DNA of 64,000 bases from an uncultured Sphingomonadaceae bacterium (GCA_947493215.1 CANLQE010000001.1:992001-1056000); one strand, 5' to 3'; positions 31,926 through 41,552 are shown, counted from the stretch's first letter. Notes: a model not told the origin generated them from the sequence alone. Numbers and translations are program-made.

Positions 31926-32180
31926 TCAGGCTTCTTCTGTCGCTTGGTCGACTATTTTTTGAATTTCAAAATTTTCGATCACTGTGTTGGCGAGCAATTT
32001 TTCACACATTTTTTCGATGTCTCTGTCTGTGGTGCCATCATCGACGTCAAGTTCGATGAGCTTGCCAGCGCGCACATCATTCACACCTTTGAAATCGAGA
32101 TTTTCCAAAGCATGATGGATGGCTTTTCCCTGCGGATCGAGGACACCGTTTTTAAGTGTCACAAAAATTCTTATCTTCAT
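31926..32180 (-). CDS. purS: Phosphoribosylformylglycinamidine synthase, PurS subunit
   Basis: An 84-residue PurS, the small subunit that bridges PurQ and PurL. The family pattern [25 protein letters not shown] is followed by [14 protein letters not shown]. Length is exactly normal. A 117-bp gap separates its start from the Slam-like gene, enough for its own promoter. In many relatives purS directly follows purC; here two surface-export genes lie between. Confidence 0.96.
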   Translation of the reverse strand: MKIRIFVTLKNGVLDPQGKAIHHALENLDFKGVNDVRAGKLIELDVDDGTTDRDIEKMCEKLLANTVIENFEIQKIVDQATEEA

Positions 32181-32297
32181 GAATCTCGCTTTTCATATGG
32201 CAGACCTAATGCGCTATTTCCTATAGCGTGGTCGTCAGCAGGAGCAAGAGATGGTTGCTATGACCGGGGTTCGCGCAAACCGGACTATGGATAGCAA

Positions 32298-33749
32298 TCA
32301 GAAAAATTTGGCAAATTTGAAGTTCACTCGGTGGCGGTTCATTTGATACAAGTCATAATTGCTGTCGACGCGGGAGTAATTATAATCGATCGATGGCGAG
32401 AAACCGAGCACTTTGACCTGACGGCTGCCGATATAGGCGCGGGCAAAGCTCCGCCAGTCTTTGCGTTTTTCCGTCGAGTAAAAAATCTGAGCTTCATCGA
32501 AAGTCGACCGGCTGATACTTGCCGAAATACCGGCGTTTAGGCCGAACGGCATTTCGCCGCCAATACCCAGATTCATGCCGTAGTTAAGGCTGGAAAATTG
32601 ATCGGATTTCAGCAGGTCGCGCCGTGTAAAAATACTGGCGGATGCAATTAGCGACTTGCCAATCAGATGTTCGTAGGTCGCATTGGCACCCAATTGCCAA
32701 CCGCTGAATCTGTCGCTCAACTTCGATTCGGTCCTACGGCCATCCAGTTCGATGCCGACCCTTTGCCCCTGGCTGAGCGCGGTTTGAAGACCAAAGCGTG
32801 CGCCATATTCGCGAGTGGCGAGGCGCCCACCAAACCAGCGTTGCTGGCCAACTGCTTGCAAGGACACGCTGGCATAACGCGCGATCCGAAGTTCCGGGCC
32901 AACAGCGATCTGACCGACTATGTCATCCGCCGCTGTTCCCTGATAGTTGATAACCTTGCTATCTGCGTCGAACAGGAAGGCCAGTTTGTCACTAGCTTTC
33001 AGGCGAACGCCGCCGGAAAATCCTGCTATTTGACCGATGCCCGATTTTTGCCGTGCATTGTCATCCAGTGCCAATTCGCCCCGTGCCTCACCGAGTACCG
33101 GGAAAATAGCACCAAAGTTGACATCAATAGTTTCGGCGTTGGTTGCGCCGTTGATATTGGTGTCGGGCGCGAAACCGAAATCGAAGCTGAATCGCCAAAC
33201 CCGCTGGTCCCTCAAAATGCTTCGCGTGTTGCGGATTGTACGGGCAATCTCGTCCGGCAAATTGTCGTCATTTTGCGCTAGGCGGAAGTGATAATCCGCA
33301 CTCGCTTCTTTCCCGCTTAGCAAATAAGTGCGGGCGAGTTCCAGCCGTACGCGGGTCTGACCCGGGTCTTGATCAAGAATGGATCGAAATGTCTTAATGG
33401 CTTTTTTGAGATCACCGGTTTCGACGGCAATATAGCCTGCCAAAAATTGTTGCTGCATTCGAAGATCAGGAACTTGGCCCAAAACTTCAACAAGCGGCAA
33501 AGCTCGGTCATATTGTTTGGCATTTACGAATGCCTCGGCCTTCGCCAGCAGTTGCGCAGGTGTAACCTGAAACCGGCATGTACCGGAAGCGTCGCATTTT
33601 GGCGTTCCGCCTGCAACCTCAGTTGCAATTGCAGTTTCCGCCGCTGCTTCATCCGCAACGATTTCGGCTGCTGCCGGACTAATATATAAGGATGCTGCAA
33701 GCCCGCCTCCGATGAGAAGAGCCTTTGAAGCATTGACCGGCATTTTCAT
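32298..33749 (-). CDS. Slam-like outer-membrane lipoprotein translocator
   Basis: A 483-residue protein resembling surface lipoprotein assembly modifiers. A signal peptide (LIGGGLAASLYISPAAA) leads to a TPR region at about residues 65-175 (AEAFVNAKQYDRALPLVEV, GDLKKAIKTFRSILDQDPG). A beta-barrel domain fills about 190-483 (FSFDFGFAPDTNINGAT, LFDADSKVINYQGT) and ends in aromatic FKFAKFF, a barrel C-terminus. Slam proteins move folded lipoproteins to the cell surface. The gene lies nine bases after a TbpB-like lipoprotein, its probable cargo. ATG at 33749 follows GGGG. Confidence 0.85.
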   Translation of the reverse strand: MKMPVNASKALLIGGGLAASLYISPAAAEIVADEAAAETAIATEVAGGTPKCDASGTCRFQVTPAQLLAKAEAFVNAKQYDRALPLVEVLGQVPDLRMQQQFLAGYIAVETGDLKKAIKTFRSILDQDPGQTRVRLELARTYLLSGKEASADYHFRLAQNDDNLPDEIARTIRNTRSILRDQRVWRFSFDFGFAPDTNINGATNAETIDVNFGAIFPVLGEARGELALDDNARQKSGIGQIAGFSGGVRLKASDKLAFLFDADSKVINYQGTAADDIVGQIAVGPELRIARYASVSLQAVGQQRWFGGRLATREYGARFGLQTALSQGQRVGIELDGRRTESKLSDRFSGWQLGANATYEHLIGKSLIASASIFTRRDLLKSDQFSSLNYGMNLGIGGEMPFGLNAGISASISRSTFDEAQIFYSTEKRKDWRSFARAYIGSRQVKVLGFSPSIDYNYSRVDSNYDLYQMNRHRVNFKFAKFF

Positions 33750-33758
33750 GACTGGCCC

Positions 33759-35003
33759 CTAGTTTCCTCTGCCGACAAACGTCCCTAAAATGTCGATCCG
33801 CTCATCTGGCGTACCGCCGACAATACGATATCCGCCACCAACCTCGTCACCATTGGGGCCGTAAAAAGCACCATCAATGCTGGAACCGGCAATGTTCACG
33901 TCGAGGCGCGCTCCACCGGGATTGACGAACCAAGCCTCATTAAACTGACCCAGAAAACCGCCCGCTGCAACGAGATCGATCTGACCTGCACCATTGGCGC
34001 GAAACTGAGCATTTTCGAGTACACTATGCCCTCGGCTAGTGCCATCGAACAAAGGTGCTCCGACGGTACCGTCAAGCGAGAGGGCGAATGTATTCGCGCC
34101 GAAATCGACGGTCGTATTTGCGCGTCCAGCGACCCACTGAAAATAGGTGTCGGTATTACCCAATGTATCGGGTTGATCGTTAAAGACCATGGACGCGAGC
34201 ATTGTGCCCTCAAACGAACCCGTACCGCTGGTTGGCACGGCATCATTGGCGCTAAGTTCGCCATAGGCCAACGCGCCGCGTTCAAAGGTGTTGGTTTGCG
34301 TCAAGATAGTACTGGTACTGCCATCCGGATTGTCGATTTCCGATTGGACAAGGCCGGCGGTATTGCGCAGATAGCCAGAAAAAGTCACATATTGCGTCTC
34401 TGTGCCTGGCGTCTGATAGAAAAATGTCGTGACATCATAGCTGCCGGCTGCGGCGGTATTGATCAGGTCAAATACAAACTCGCCACCGGGTCTGCGGGAC
34501 ACGTTGTCAGCAGAGCCTGATTCAAGATAATTAATCTCTTGTAGTCCAAACGCCGCTGATTCCAGATCAGGTGTGCCAAATTGAGGCTCAAGGATGCCGC
34601 CAAAATCCGTGCGATGCAGCGGATCCTGGAAACGGCTTGTTCCGGTTGTTCCTGCTAAGCCATTGGTGAAGCTGACATTGAAAATCGCGTCTCGCGGGCT
34701 ATAGTCGATGGTCAGATTTGAATTGCGAACCGTTTTGGCATCGCCTTGATAAAGCTGGCCACCTTGACCGGCACCGGGGGTGCCAGCATCTACAACCTGA
34801 TATCTATAACTATGCGTACTACCGACGCCGGTATAAGATTTCGGCTCCGTTGGATTGACGAATGTATGGGTTTCTCCGCTGCCATTACCGGCACCAGATC
34901 CAGTGCCAGATCCGACAGGTGCGGCACTACCCGCAGATTGGGGGCCTGCGCCGCCACAAGCGGCAAGCATTGTTGTACTGGCTAACAAGATCAAAAGGCG
35001 CAT
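33759..35003 (-). CDS. TbpB-like surface lipoprotein (putative Slam cargo)
   Basis: A 414-residue lipoprotein. The lipobox is LAAC with Cys16 as lipid anchor. A long glycine/serine-rich tether (GSGTGSGAGNGSGE) follows. The C-terminal 130 residues match the transferrin-binding-protein-like barrel, with DGAFYGPNGDEVGGGYRIVGG as the hallmark near the end. The middle is beta-rich (FSGYLRNTAGLVQSEI). No TonB-dependent receptor gene is adjacent, so transferrin binding is not implied; hemophore-like or adhesive roles are equally possible. It is separated from the purC stop by 155 bp. Confidence 0.85.
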   Translation of the reverse strand: MRLLILLASTTMLAACGGAGPQSAGSAAPVGSGTGSGAGNGSGETHTFVNPTEPKSYTGVGSTHSYRYQVVDAGTPGAGQGGQLYQGDAKTVRNSNLTIDYSPRDAIFNVSFTNGLAGTTGTSRFQDPLHRTDFGGILEPQFGTPDLESAAFGLQEINYLESGSADNVSRRPGGEFVFDLINTAAAGSYDVTTFFYQTPGTETQYVTFSGYLRNTAGLVQSEIDNPDGSTSTILTQTNTFERGALAYGELSANDAVPTSGTGSFEGTMLASMVFNDQPDTLGNTDTYFQWVAGRANTTVDFGANTFALSLDGTVGAPLFDGTSRGHSVLENAQFRANGAGQIDLVAAGGFLGQFNEAWFVNPGGARLDVNIAGSSIDGAFYGPNGDEVGGGYRIVGGTPDERIDILGTFVGRGN

Positions 35004-35016
35004 CGGACAAATTCCT

Positions 35017-35036
35017 CACATGAGTTCCACATGAGG
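35017..35036 (-). promoter_or_regulatory. Direct repeats upstream of the TbpB-like gene
   Basis: CACATGAG occurs at 35017-35024 and 35029-35036, start points twelve bases apart, just ahead of the lipoprotein start codon. A perfect inverted repeat GATATG-TGC-CATATC lies further up at 35117-35131. Either could bind a regulator. No Fur-box consensus was recognised. Confidence 0.35.
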
Positions 35037-35158
35037 GCGGTGCTATCAGTCTAATGGTTAAATTCGCGTAAACCATCGCGGTGTTTTATAGGTGATTTTG
35101 CCGCCCCCTGAGGAGCGATATGTGCCATATCACCTAACAATAGCCCCAAAAAACATGG

Positions 35159-35938
35159 TTACTTTCCGCGCTTTTTCCGTTCACTATCAAGGTCGAGTAC
35201 TTCGCTGATGCCGCCTTCCGGGAATAATCCCATGCGCCGGGCAACTTCTTGATATGCCTCAGCTTCCCCGCCAAGGTCGCGGCGGAAGCGGTCTTTGTCG
35301 AGCTTTTCATTTGTCTCGATGTCCCATAGCCGACAGCCATCAGGACTGATTTCATCGGCCAAAATTATCCGCGAAAAATCACCGTCAAAAAGTCGGCCAA
35401 ATTCGAGTTTGAAATCGACCAATTTTATTCCAATGCCGGCAAACATACCGGCCATGAAATCATTGATCCGGATTGCCATCGCCGAAATATCTTGCATTTC
35501 TTCCTGTGTGGCCCAGCCGAAGCAGGCAATATGCTCTTCCGCGACCAAAGGGTCGCCTAGGGCGTCGTCTTTGTAGCAATATTCCAGCAATGTATGAGGC
35601 AATGGCGTGCCTTCTTCGATACCCAAACGCTTGCTCAGCGAGCCAGCTGCGACGTTGCGAACGATGACTTCGATCGGAACAATTTCAACCTGTTTCACCA
35701 ATTGCTCGCGCATGTTCAGGCGGCGGATGAAATGACTGGGTATGCCGATATGGCCGAGCAACGTAAAAATATGTTCGCTTACACGGTTATTGATCACGCC
35801 TTTGCCGTTGATGGTACCCTTTTTCTTATTGTCAAAGGCGGTCGCATCATCTTTGAAATATTGGATGATTGTGCCAGGCTCGGGTCCTTCATAAAGGATT
35901 TTGGCCTTGCCTTCGTAAATTTGGCGACGACGGGACAT
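35159..35938 (-). CDS. purC: SAICAR synthetase
   Basis: A 259-residue phosphoribosylaminoimidazole-succinocarboxamide synthase, ligating aspartate to CAIR in purine synthesis. Its start reads [22 protein letters not shown]. Family signatures are [16 protein letters not shown] near residue 92, [10 protein letters not shown] near 176, and [14 protein letters not shown] near 196. Length is normal. It leads the minus-strand run of purC, lipoprotein, Slam, purS, purQ. Confidence 0.97.
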   Translation of the reverse strand: MSRRRQIYEGKAKILYEGPEPGTIIQYFKDDATAFDNKKKGTINGKGVINNRVSEHIFTLLGHIGIPSHFIRRLNMREQLVKQVEIVPIEVIVRNVAAGSLSKRLGIEEGTPLPHTLLEYCYKDDALGDPLVAEEHIACFGWATQEEMQDISAMAIRINDFMAGMFAGIGIKLVDFKLEFGRLFDGDFSRIILADEISPDGCRLWDIETNEKLDKDRFRRDLGGEAEAYQEVARRMGLFPEGGISEVLDLDSERKKRGK

Positions 35939-36059
35939 AATGGATTCCTATTCGCAGGAAGAAGCATCAAAAACCAAGCCCCGATTGTGCGAATCAAACG
36001 AACTCGGACAGATCGGGGCAACGTTTTCTCTCTATAAGCCAAAGCAGATGGCGGTGCAA

Positions 36060-36989
36060 TCAATCCTCTGCTGGCGTGGCTGGTTCGAGTTTTCGGCCCC
36101 AGAAGCTGCGGTCTGCGCTCTTGAACCGGCGGCGCAGATAAATGGCGAGGGCGAGGAGCAATATCCACGGCACAAGAACAGCGATAAAGGTAATCGCCGC
36201 GCCCACTGAATATCCCAAGGTCGATGCGACGCCGCCAAAGGCTTCGCGGATCGGGCGCGTAAAGCCGCCGGAACCCGGCGCGCCAGACTGATAGCTGATC
36301 ATCACGGTGCTATAGGAAACACGTCCGCGCATTTCTTTTAACCAGCTGCGTGCTTGGTCAATTTCTTCATTTACGTCGGTGACTGCGCGTTCTGCTTCAA
36401 CCAGCTCCGCCACGGTCCCTTTACGCGTGCGCAACAATTCGGTCAGGCGCTGCGACAATAAAACCCGGCTGCGCAGGCGTGCTTCAGTATCGACAATTTT
36501 CTTGGACAGGTCTTCGCCGGAAATGGACGCCGCGATCTGACTGCCACCGCTTTGATCCACAGCGTCAGCCAGCTGTTCGCCAAACACGCGCGCCTTAGGG
36601 GCAGTGACTTCCAGATGGAGACGGCCATTGGCATAATCGCCTTCGCCTCCGCTGTTAGACATGTTGAGGACGCGGCAGCCATTCGCCGGCATTTGGTTGC
36701 ATAAGGTGATGTGCTGCTGCTGGGCTTTTGGAATTTCGGATGAAGGGAGCCGGAAGCCATAATCATAGCTATAAGCGATCTGGGGTTGGCTGACCGGGAT
36801 TTCGGTTGTGCTATTGCCTTCGGCAGGGGTAGCCAATGCTGCCCGTTCCGCTCCACTGCTGACGTCGGAGGCTGGCTCCACCATCTCGGCTTCCGCCATG
36901 TCATAATCAGCGGCGGTCTCACCTCCTCCGGCACAGCCGGCCAAGCCGAAAATAGCGACGGTCGTGAATAAAGTTTTGCGCATTTGCAT
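36060..36989 (-). CDS. DUF4349 lipoprotein
   Basis: A 309-residue protein starting MQMRKTLFTTVAIFGLAGCAGG, with a lipobox LAGC. A DUF4349 domain covers about 70-275 (LHLEVTAPKARVFGEQL, DTEARLRSRVLLSQRLTELL, YSTVMISYQ) and includes a predicted coiled coil. A single membrane span near the C-terminus (FIAVLVPWILLLALAIYL) is followed by a basic tail. Start at 36989 or 36983; GGAGAGG stands upstream of both. DUF4349 proteins are envelope proteins of unknown role. Confidence 0.85.
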   Translation of the reverse strand: MQMRKTLFTTVAIFGLAGCAGGGETAADYDMAEAEMVEPASDVSSGAERAALATPAEGNSTTEIPVSQPQIAYSYDYGFRLPSSEIPKAQQQHITLCNQMPANGCRVLNMSNSGGEGDYANGRLHLEVTAPKARVFGEQLADAVDQSGGSQIAASISGEDLSKKIVDTEARLRSRVLLSQRLTELLRTRKGTVAELVEAERAVTDVNEEIDQARSWLKEMRGRVSYSTVMISYQSGAPGSGGFTRPIREAFGGVASTLGYSVGAAITFIAVLVPWILLLALAIYLRRRFKSADRSFWGRKLEPATPAED

Positions 36990-37087
36990 ATATCCTCTCC
37001 ATGTTGAGGGTCGCAGAACTAATGTGATACTATAACGTAGAAAACGATAAAGCATTTTTTTCGACGAAGCTTTGAAGGGAAAGACTT

Positions 37088-37528
37088 TTGGCCAAATATG
37101 CCACTATCGATGAAGTCATGGAAACGCTTTATGAGTGTATATCCGGGCCACCAGGTGGACAGGATTGGGAACGCGACCGCGAAATCTATCACCCACGCGC
37201 GCTGATCAACCGGACGCGGATTGTGGATGGTGAACCGGTTATTTTTCCCTTCACCTATGACGAGTTTGTCGAAGCGACCATCCCGCTGCTCGAAGGGCGT
37301 TCGTTCTACGAGATTGAAATCGGCCGCAAAACGTATGTATTCGGACAGATTGCCCATGTTTATTCCACCTATGAAGCGCGGGAGACGCCGGACCATCTGG
37401 ACATCCAGTTTCGCGGGGTCAATATGGTGCATTTGTGGAACGACGGAACCCGGTGGTGGATCATGGCGATGATCTGGGACAATGAGCGTGAGGGGGTTAA
37501 ATTGCCTAAAGAGTGGCTCAGCAAATAA
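37088..37528 (+). CDS. NTF2/SnoaL-like protein
   Basis: A 146-residue protein of the NTF2-like cone fold, seen in the strand pattern YEIEIGRKTYVFGQIAHVYSTYEAR followed by NMVHLWNDGTRWWIMAMIWD. A TTG start at 37088 is chosen because GAAGGGAAAG lies about eight bases before it and the next ATG would remove the first helix. No catalytic residues are evident. It stands alone just ahead of parC on the same strand; the function is not known. Confidence 0.7.
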   Translation: MAKYATIDEVMETLYECISGPPGGQDWERDREIYHPRALINRTRIVDGEPVIFPFTYDEFVEATIPLLEGRSFYEIEIGRKTYVFGQIAHVYSTYEARETPDHLDIQFRGVNMVHLWNDGTRWWIMAMIWDNEREGVKLPKEWLSK

Positions 37529-37570
37529 TCCCTCTACACAGCATGAATCCACCCTGCTATCGCTCATTCC

Positions 37571-39844
37571 ATGAGTGATGTAACCGACCCGCCCGAAGCG
37601 GCACCCGAAGATGAATTTGATGCGATAGTTGACGCCCCGTTTGATGCGGCGCTGTCGGAGCGTTACCTGATTTACGCGATGTCGACGATTACCGCGCGGT
37701 CATTGCCCGACTTGCGCGATGGCCTGAAACCGGTGCATCGGCGCCTTTTATGGGCGATGCGGCTGCTAAAGCTCGATCCGTCGCAAGGCTATAAGAAATG
37801 CGCGCGCGTGGTCGGCGATGTCATCGGTAAATATCACCCCCATGGCGATCAGTCGGTCTATGACGCTATGGTCCGCCTCGCTCAGAGTTTTGCGATGCGC
37901 TATCCTTTGGTCGATGGCCAAGGGAATTTCGGCAATATCGACGGCGATAATGCTGCGGCCTATCGGTACACCGAGGCACGCATGACGCGCACGGCGATTG
38001 AGCTGATGCACGGGCTGGACGAAGGCACGGTTGATTTCAAGCCGACTTATAATGGCGAAGATGAAGAACCGGAAATCATGCCCGGCCTGTTCCCGAATCT
38101 GCTCGCCAATGGCGCAAGCGGTATTGCCGTGGGCATGGCGACCAGCATACCGTCGCATAATGTCCACGAGATTATTGATGCGGCGAGTCTGCTGATAGAC
38201 AGTCCCAAGGCAGAGCATGCCGAGATTATGGCAATTATCAAGGGGCCTGATCTTGCGACCGGCGGTACATTGGTTGATCCGAAATCCGTTATTGATGCGG
38301 CCTATGAAAGTGGACGCGGCGCGATGCGCGTGCGGGCCAAGTGGGAAAAAGAAGACGCCGAAGGGCGCGGCGCTTGGCAGATTGTCGTCACCGAAATTCC
38401 CTATCAGGTGCAAAAGGGCAAGTTGATCGAACAGATCGCCCAGATTATCGCCGATAAAAAACTACCCATCCTTGCCGATATCCGCGACGAGTCCGATGAA
38501 CAGGTTCGCATCGTACTGGAACCCAAAAGCCGCGCGGTGGATCCCGACGATCTGATGAACGCATTGTTCCGGATGAGCGATCTGGAAAATCGTTTCTCGC
38601 TGAACATGAATGTGCTCGACAAGGACCGTGTGCCCAAAGTCATGGGCATTGGTGAAGTCCTGAAACACTGGATTGTCCATCAGATCGAGGTGCTTGTGCG
38701 CCGGTCACAGCACCGCATGGACAAGATTGATGCGCGACTCGAGCTGCTCGAAGGCTATATCATTGCCTATCTCAATCTCGACCGCGTGATCGAGATTATC
38801 CGCAATAACGACGAGCCAAAGCCAATGCTGATGGAGGAGTTCAAGCTCACCGACCGGCAGGCCGAAGCAATCCTCAACATGCGGCTGCGGTCTTTGCGCA
38901 AGCTGGAAGAAATGGAATTGCGGACCGAGCGGGACAAGCTGCTCGAAGAACGCGAGGGTTTGGCAAAACTGATCGAAAGCCCGGCGCGGCAGAAAACGCG
39001 GTTGAAAAAAGACCTCGCGGCCATGCGCAAACTTTATGCCGAGGACACGGAGCTGGGCGCCCGTCGCACGATGCTGATCGAAGCCGCTCCAGCACGCGAA
39101 ATTTCGCTCGAAGCGTTTATCGAGAAAGAACCGGTCACAGTCATCATGTCCCAGCGCGGCTGGATCAAGGCGATGAAGGGCCATGCCGATCTTAGCGCGC
39201 CTGACAGCTTCAAATTCAAGGAAGGCGACGGCCCGAAATTCGCTTTTCACGCTCAGACGACAGACAAGCTGCTGATGTGCTGTGACAATGGCCGTTTCTA
39301 TACATTGGGGGCAGACAAATTGCCCGGAGCGCGCGGCTTTGGTGAGCCGGTAGCCTCGATGGTCGATATGGACCCGGGCGCGGAGCCTATTTCCATGACG
39401 GTCGCGGACATGAAAGCCAAATTGCTGATCGCGTCGTCATGGGGCCGCGGCTTCGTCACCAATATCGCCGATGTGGTCGCGGAAACAAAAAAAGGCCGTC
39501 AGGTCGTCAACCTGAAAGGCGATGCCAGATTGCTGGTCGTGCGTCCGGTTCCAGAAGGCGCAGATCATGTCGCGGCGATTGGTGACAACCGCAAACTGGT
39601 CGTCTTCGCATTGTCCGAAATGCCGGAAATGGCCAAAGGACAAGGAGTGATGCTGCAACGCTATAAAGACGGGGGCCTATCTGACGCAGTAGTGTTCAAA
39701 CTCGAAGAGGGCCTCAGTTGGGCGATGGGTGGCGACACCGGCCGGACCCGAACCGAGCATGACCTGACCATGTGGCGAGTCGCGCGCGGCGCTGCTGGAC
39801 GCTTGCCACCAACGGGCTTTCCGAAGACGGGCAAGTTTGATTGA
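37571..39844 (+). CDS. parC: DNA topoisomerase IV subunit A
   Basis: A 757-residue ParC, which decatenates daughter chromosomes with ParE. The catalytic Tyr is Y133 in AAYRYTEARMTR. The quinolone-pocket segment reads KYHPHGDQSVYDAM, with Gln94 where Escherichia coli ParC has Ser80. A coiled coil follows around residues 430-480, and beta-propeller-like GyrA-box repeats form the C-terminal part (GWIKAMKGHADLSAPDSFKF, GRGFVTNIADVVAETKKGR). Length fits ParC rather than GyrA. It has its own start 42 bases after the NTF2-like gene. Confidence 0.95.
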   Translation: MSDVTDPPEAAPEDEFDAIVDAPFDAALSERYLIYAMSTITARSLPDLRDGLKPVHRRLLWAMRLLKLDPSQGYKKCARVVGDVIGKYHPHGDQSVYDAMVRLAQSFAMRYPLVDGQGNFGNIDGDNAAAYRYTEARMTRTAIELMHGLDEGTVDFKPTYNGEDEEPEIMPGLFPNLLANGASGIAVGMATSIPSHNVHEIIDAASLLIDSPKAEHAEIMAIIKGPDLATGGTLVDPKSVIDAAYESGRGAMRVRAKWEKEDAEGRGAWQIVVTEIPYQVQKGKLIEQIAQIIADKKLPILADIRDESDEQVRIVLEPKSRAVDPDDLMNALFRMSDLENRFSLNMNVLDKDRVPKVMGIGEVLKHWIVHQIEVLVRRSQHRMDKIDARLELLEGYIIAYLNLDRVIEIIRNNDEPKPMLMEEFKLTDRQAEAILNMRLRSLRKLEEMELRTERDKLLEEREGLAKLIESPARQKTRLKKDLAAMRKLYAEDTELGARRTMLIEAAPAREISLEAFIEKEPVTVIMSQRGWIKAMKGHADLSAPDSFKFKEGDGPKFAFHAQTTDKLLMCCDNGRFYTLGADKLPGARGFGEPVASMVDMDPGAEPISMTVADMKAKLLIASSWGRGFVTNIADVVAETKKGRQVVNLKGDARLLVVRPVPEGADHVAAIGDNRKLVVFALSEMPEMAKGQGVMLQRYKDGGLSDAVVFKLEEGLSWAMGGDTGRTRTEHDLTMWRVARGAAGRLPPTGFPKTGKFD

Positions 39845-39860
39845 ACGCCAGCGGTGATAG

Positions 39861-39889
39861 CGTCCGCTAAGGGCGCAAAAGCGGACGTT
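39861..39889. repeat. Short palindromic repeat, copy 5
   Basis: CGTCCGCT (39861-39868) and AGCGGACG (39880-39887) flank an AAGGGCGCAAA-like loop. It is the same variant as copy 1 and lies 17 bases after the parC stop, where it could also act in mRNA end formation. Confidence 0.75.
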
Positions 39890-39987
39890 AGAGATTGCTC
39901 AATCTTTGGTTGTTATGATCTATTCGAGTGGCTGAAAGTAAACTCAGAATTTAATAGGCCCGAAAAAACGTTTGCGGCGAACTTAAA

Positions 39988-40503
39988 CTATTCTGCCGAG
40001 ATATTTTCAAGCGCCGCCCGAAAAAGAAGAGAAGGCAAAAATGCCTTTGCATATTCATCTTTGGACATTGATCCATCATTATCCTGGTCAGCTCTTGCGA
40101 AATCGAACGCAAGCGATTGCTGGTATTCTTCTTGACTGATTATACCGTCTGCGTTGATGTCTCTCAGGGCGAATAATATCTTTTTGGCCGTGCCGTATTC
40201 CACCGATTGGCCGGCGGCGGCAGCTGTGTAGATCAAGCCAAAGTCCCAATCATCAAATTCCTTCGCGGACACGGTAGCGCTGTCATCATAGTCCATAGAC
40301 ACAAACATATTGCTGGCCATTTGTTTGGTTTCGTCAGCGTCAAGTTTGTCGTCCTTGTTCTGATCTGTGCTGGCAAAGGCAGCCACTACAATATCTTTAT
40401 TCTCTGGTTCCGGTTCGGTGGATTGTGCGGTTTGTGCCTGCTGTGAGCAGGCCGAGAGTGAAAGGCCTAAAAATGCGATCAATGCTACAAGTCTAGCTGT
40501 CAT
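39988..40503 (-). CDS. EF-hand lipoprotein
   Basis: A 171-residue secreted protein starting MTARLVALIAFLGLSLSACSQQ, with a lipobox LSAC. Four EF-hand-like calcium loops are visible: DQNKDDKLDADE, DYDDSATVSAKE, DINADGIISQEE and DQDNDGSMSKDE. The ATG at 40503 has GGAG six bases upstream and opens the signal peptide; the longer open frame is unlikely. It is predicted to be periplasmic, anchored to a membrane, and able to sense or buffer calcium. It is a single gene. Confidence 0.87.
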   Translation of the reverse strand: MTARLVALIAFLGLSLSACSQQAQTAQSTEPEPENKDIVVAAFASTDQNKDDKLDADETKQMASNMFVSMDYDDSATVSAKEFDDWDFGLIYTAAAAGQSVEYGTAKKILFALRDINADGIISQEEYQQSLAFDFARADQDNDGSMSKDEYAKAFLPSLLFRAALENISAE

Positions 40504-40625
40504 GTCAGTCTCCAAAATCTTCATCATTGGAGTTTGTTAGCTAGTATGTTTTGATCGCGACAGGCGCAATAACGCGCACATTATGTGCGCCTTTGCAACT
40601 TTCAGTAACGGATATAGCTGGGCAA

Positions 40626-41552
40626 TCAACTTGCGCCAAAACCAGAATAATTTGGTTTAGGTTCCAGAAATTGTTTCTGCGATTTGAGATAGCCTTCTTC
40701 ACGCAGGCATTCCAGAAAAGTTTGAACCTTGGCCGAACGATGTAAGTCAACATGAGTGACTACCGAAAAATTGACGTCCCAAATAGGATTAGAGGGCATG
40801 ACTTCCTCTAGTTCTGGCCGAATGCGCGCTTCAAAGACGGGCAGAAAGCCGATACCAAGACCGAAGAACAAGGCAGAAAATTTGGTATTCATATCGGCGC
40901 TTCGGAAAATTATATTTTCATCCGGGACATATTTCTTCAACCATTTGAACAACCCGAAGTGCTCTTCGTCCCGGTCTCTGCTGATAAATCGGTGATCGCT
41001 AAAATCCTTTACGGATTCTGGTTTGCCGAATTTTTGGATATAATCCCGGTGGGCATAAAGGGCCGAACGGACCGTTACGAATGGCAGCGCGATATTATCC
41101 GGCGCGAATTGAGATGGACCCGTGCGGATGGCGATATGGGCGTCGCCATATTCCAGCCGCGCGACATCGGGTCCAACCAGATAGCGTACGACAACCCCGG
41201 GATGTAACGCTTGGCAGCGCTTAATCGCGGGCATCAGAGTGTTGGTCAGCATATCGGTGGATGTGATGATCAAGTCACCGGACAGCTCAGTCGCAAGTCC
41301 CTTGGAACGGCCCAAAAACTGTTGAAACTGATCGTCCGTCAGCCGCGCGACGTTCAGTAGATCATGGCCGATTTCGGTTGGCGTATAGCCTTTAGTGTGA
41401 CGGTGGAAGATTTTGGCGCTAAGTTCCTCTTCGAGGGAATCGATACGACGGATAACGGTGGCGCGATGCACGCCCATTTCATCGGCCGCAGCACTGACGG
41501 TTCCTAGTTTTGCCACTTGATAAGCTGTGCGAATTTCGGTCCATCTATCCAT
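40626..41552 (-). CDS. LysR-family transcriptional regulator
   Basis: A 308-residue LysR-type regulator. The winged HTH is at residues 1-62 (YQVAKLGTVSAAADEMGVHRATVIRRIDSLEEEL) and the effector-binding domain follows (LSGDLIITSTDMLTNTLMPAI, FGLGIGFLPVFEARI). It is divergent from a flavin reductase gene across 141 bp that includes a 12-bp perfect palindrome. By the usual LysR arrangement it should control that gene and itself. The inducer is unknown. Confidence 0.93.
   Translation of the reverse strand: MDRWTEIRTAYQVAKLGTVSAAADEMGVHRATVIRRIDSLEEELSAKIFHRHTKGYTPTEIGHDLLNVARLTDDQFQQFLGRSKGLATELSGDLIITSTDMLTNTLMPAIKRCQALHPGVVVRYLVGPDVARLEYGDAHIAIRTGPSQFAPDNIALPFVTVRSALYAHRDYIQKFGKPESVKDFSDHRFISRDRDEEHFGLFKWLKKYVPDENIIFRSADMNTKFSALFFGLGIGFLPVFEARIRPELEEVMPSNPIWDVNFSVVTHVDLHRSAKVQTFLECLREEGYLKSQKQFLEPKPNYSGFGAS

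Noticed and set aside
32667-33281. Plus-strand open frame of 204 codons inside the Slam-like gene
   Set aside because: The Slam-like frame has signal peptide, TPR and barrel features; this one has none.
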